A stretch of DNA of 8,016 bases from Candidatus Poribacteria bacterium (lineage in GTDB: Bacteria; Poribacteria; WGA-4E; WGA-3G). The position numbers and the translations under genes are program-made. Where the stretch lies: the NCBI GenBank assembly GCA_009835515.1, contig VXXH01000047.1:1-8016 (forward strand). Reading direction: 5' to 3'. The notes beneath the pieces are model-generated. The model saw only the letters and a program-made list of their open reading frames with translations. It was not told the origin of the DNA and ran no database searches. This document shows, piece by piece, positions 7,201-8,016 of this stretch. How positions within the stretch are numbered: position 1 is the first letter of the stretch; each line of letters opens with the position of its first letter.

Positions 7201-8016
7201 TTTATTTGGGAGCAGTTTCGCACCGTAGTTCCCTAAATCGGGAGCGTAGACAATATCCCCTGAATCCTTGTCAAGGATGTATGCTTCGACTTCTTGCGCA
7301 CCACCGAGCCGCCGTGTGGCTCTGCCCTCCATGGCTAATCCGGCGACTTCAAAGTTGCCTTTGTTATCGCCCATGACGAACAGATCACCGCGCACACCCA
7401 TCATGGTTTTATGTCTTCTGCGGAGTGTCAGAATGGGATAAGGTACCGGCTTATTGGGAAGTGCGGACTCCCGTGCATCGAATTCGACGACATCACCGAA
7501 AAGGTTGCAGTAGAAATTGCCGACCCGAGCGGCGGTCGGCATCTCTTCATCGCGGAGTGCTTGGATGAGTATTGATGCGAGTGTCTGTGCTTGCTGATGG
7601 AGATTACCGTCTTTGTTCAGATCAACGCGGTCAATTGTATCAAGCGGTGTATCGGTTAAGACGCGAGCATCTTCAATCGTTGCAAAAGCGATTCCGGTTT
7701 TCCCAACAAGAGTTGCGACTTCGCTGTCAAAGGCGATTTTACCGGGGATGTACGTTTTCCATGTCTTTCCACCGCTTGCGGATATGGCGTTAACGAAGTT
7801 GGATTGTCCGCCGAGCCCTGCGATTGAAATGAGGGTTTTGATGTCTTCAATTTCATCATCGGAGAAGGTATCTGGGTCCTCATGTCGCAGTCGGAGCATT
7901 GCATCGAGTTGCTCACGTGTACGAATACTGTTCTTCCGATTTTTCTTTGCGGTGCGTACATCGTTTCGGATGAAGCGTTCAACCTCTTTTCGGATATAAT
8001 CCATATCCTTACGCAT
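4228..8016 (-). CDS. M28-peptidase-like / FtsX-type ABC permease fusion, 5' end probably outside window
   Basis: At least 1262 residues are visible. Residues about 60-155 look like the C-terminal part of an M28 aminopeptidase domain: FDSEVATLVGKTGIAF, then DARVLTDTPLDTIDRV, then a closing helix QQAQTLASILIQAL. Residues about 165-400 are beta-rich (possibly carboxypeptidase-regulatory-like), and 425-465 are helical. Three membrane helices follow (about 477-496, 506-524, 531-556). A MacB/FtsX layout comes next: MRKRKGRTILT leading into a helix at 602-620, a large extracytoplasmic domain (625-965), and helices at 974-992, 1013-1037 and 1061-1083. The signature YERVREISIYSSVGLAPVHI lies between the last-but-two helices. 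About 180 residues follow the last helix, which is unusual for this family. FtsX-type permeases work with a separate ABC ATPase, often as mechanotransmitters rather than pores; none is visible here. The first visible codon is an ATG exactly at the window edge, but it falls inside or just before a partial M28 domain that lacks the usual metal-ligand N-terminal part. The gene therefore probably continues beyond 8016. Confidence 0.85.
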   Translation of the reverse strand: MRKDMDYIRKEVERFIRNDVRTAKKNRKNSIRTREQLDAMLRLRHEDPDTFSDDEIEDIKTLISIAGLGGQSNFVNAISASGGKTWKTYIPGKIAFDSEVATLVGKTGIAFATIEDARVLTDTPLDTIDRVDLNKDGNLHQQAQTLASILIQALRDEEMPTAARVGNFYCNLFGDVVEFDARESALPNKPVPYPILTLRRRHKTMMGVRGDLFVMGDNKGNFEVAGLAMEGRATRRLGGAQEVEAYILDKDSGDIVYAPDLGNYGAKLLPNKVPINTRRRGCRVVTFPCVSTTIYDLVDQRYLRTLRELEIYDALTDSAPEKYGMSKPWQQEGVSAAEPIALVYSEPNTRIKIGMAYGQIGKRLLLIKATKSGMKNPTLYTGEGFVVRENGRIRLTPYVVVRDMWWLDENRSRLYKRFGISSDRLDKLHQFANEYLARAETELLQSDYQQALKLARAAWGYESRAYPDVKQTGNDVVNGVMFYLALLMPFAYFMERLVFGFPNIHKQILGSFGIFLLVFFFLSQVHPAFQITTTPVIILIAFVVLALTVIVISIIVRKFEEQLEKIRQEGSKVYKADVGRLSASAAAFSLGISNMRKRKGRTILTCCTLVILTFTVISFTSVRTFMHPNRTSLPQVTPRYTGLLIRDQYWRPLEEPVLTSVLNDMQKTQITLTALERLLARKNEILVKQGQQPINVPEAVAALEQNGFIEQVDEEAIVTVRNVVAPRAWYQSSGTGDQSFVQLTRTPNMADPSPPTHQLTGEALTFAANMLVGMNESEPAVSGINRYLQYGKWFDPADATEWPTEWPYAIVLPKGMAELLKITESDMGKATVSVYGADFTVVGVLGIGFKDLTDNDGEELTPVDYQLMQQQRSRGATGDETLEGELQKYLHLTPDSIAILPYEVVMNQGGTLRSVAVNMEPREDDPQLLGAIDKLDLIMAPLMNRIALDFFVGRDKDTYLYSSIGMTSFSGMGNLFVPILIAALIVLNTMLGAVYERVREISIYSSVGLAPVHIAFLFLAEACVYAIVGAVLGYLMGQAIATTLVHFGWLAGLTLNYSSMSTVVATIIVMIVVLLSTLYPAIKASRMAVPDIERKWKLPEPEGDVWHFNLPFTVLEEEALGLNVFMRDYFEAHADESASDFYTDQVAFSETAEDSYQIGMMVWLAPYDLGVSQSIQFVTSPVGGEEEDLYKITLDVHRESGEIASWKRVNRRFLNLLRKQLLIWRTFSVDIRSEFHERGRTEGTDAATEETSQMDPVRTPAD

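Noticed and set aside
7613..7999. Plus-strand open frame of 128 codons near the right edge
   Set aside because: It is Ser/Arg-rich, typical of antisense translation, and lies opposite the M28-like segment.

Overview
All five protein-coding genes in this window lie on the minus strand, so transcription runs from right (8016) to left (1). They are separated by short gaps and could form one transcription unit. In transcription order they are: (1) a very large membrane protein with a partial M28-peptidase-like domain, a beta-rich region and a MacB/FtsX-type ABC permease module (4228-8016), probably cut by the right edge of the window; (2) a tiny two-helix membrane protein (3885-4073); (3) a 662-residue polytopic transporter resembling the oligopeptide (OPT) superfamily (1809-3797); (4) a 346-residue soluble protein of unknown function made of two similar halves (642-1682); (5) a 154-residue PqqD-like protein (23-487). 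I see no tRNA, rRNA, CRISPR array, transposase or phage gene. No gene-free stretch exceeds about 155 bases.

The organism cannot be named from sequence alone. The gene content (OPT-like transporter of the DUF6785 kind, M28-FtsX fusion, PqqD-like protein with no PQQ genes nearby), together with intergenic clusters of a degenerate heptanucleotide (GTTRTCR and its complement), reminds me of uncultivated bacteria such as Candidatus Poribacteria or related lineages. That is recall-based inference, not a demonstrated assignment.

The junctions between genes hold the clearest non-coding signal. Copies of the heptamer family begin 0-5 bases after the stop codons of four genes, and a short look-alike follows the fifth. 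In three gaps the copies are arranged as inverted arms able to fold into hairpins. The copies share a conserved core between gaps, which suggests a dispersed palindromic or MITE-like element. One array reaches the start region of the PqqD-like gene and creates a spurious N-terminal extension in the longest reading frame. Another supplies a plausible -35 box for the 346-residue gene.

How the genes might work together is inference. A PqqD-like domain is the classic peptide-binding (RiPP recognition) fold, OPT proteins move small peptides or metal chelates, and the permease carries a peptidase-like extracytoplasmic domain. This combination would fit handling of a peptide or peptide-derived compound at the cell envelope. 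No precursor peptide, radical-SAM enzyme or ABC ATPase is visible here. An ATPase partner for the FtsX-type permease would be expected beyond the right edge.
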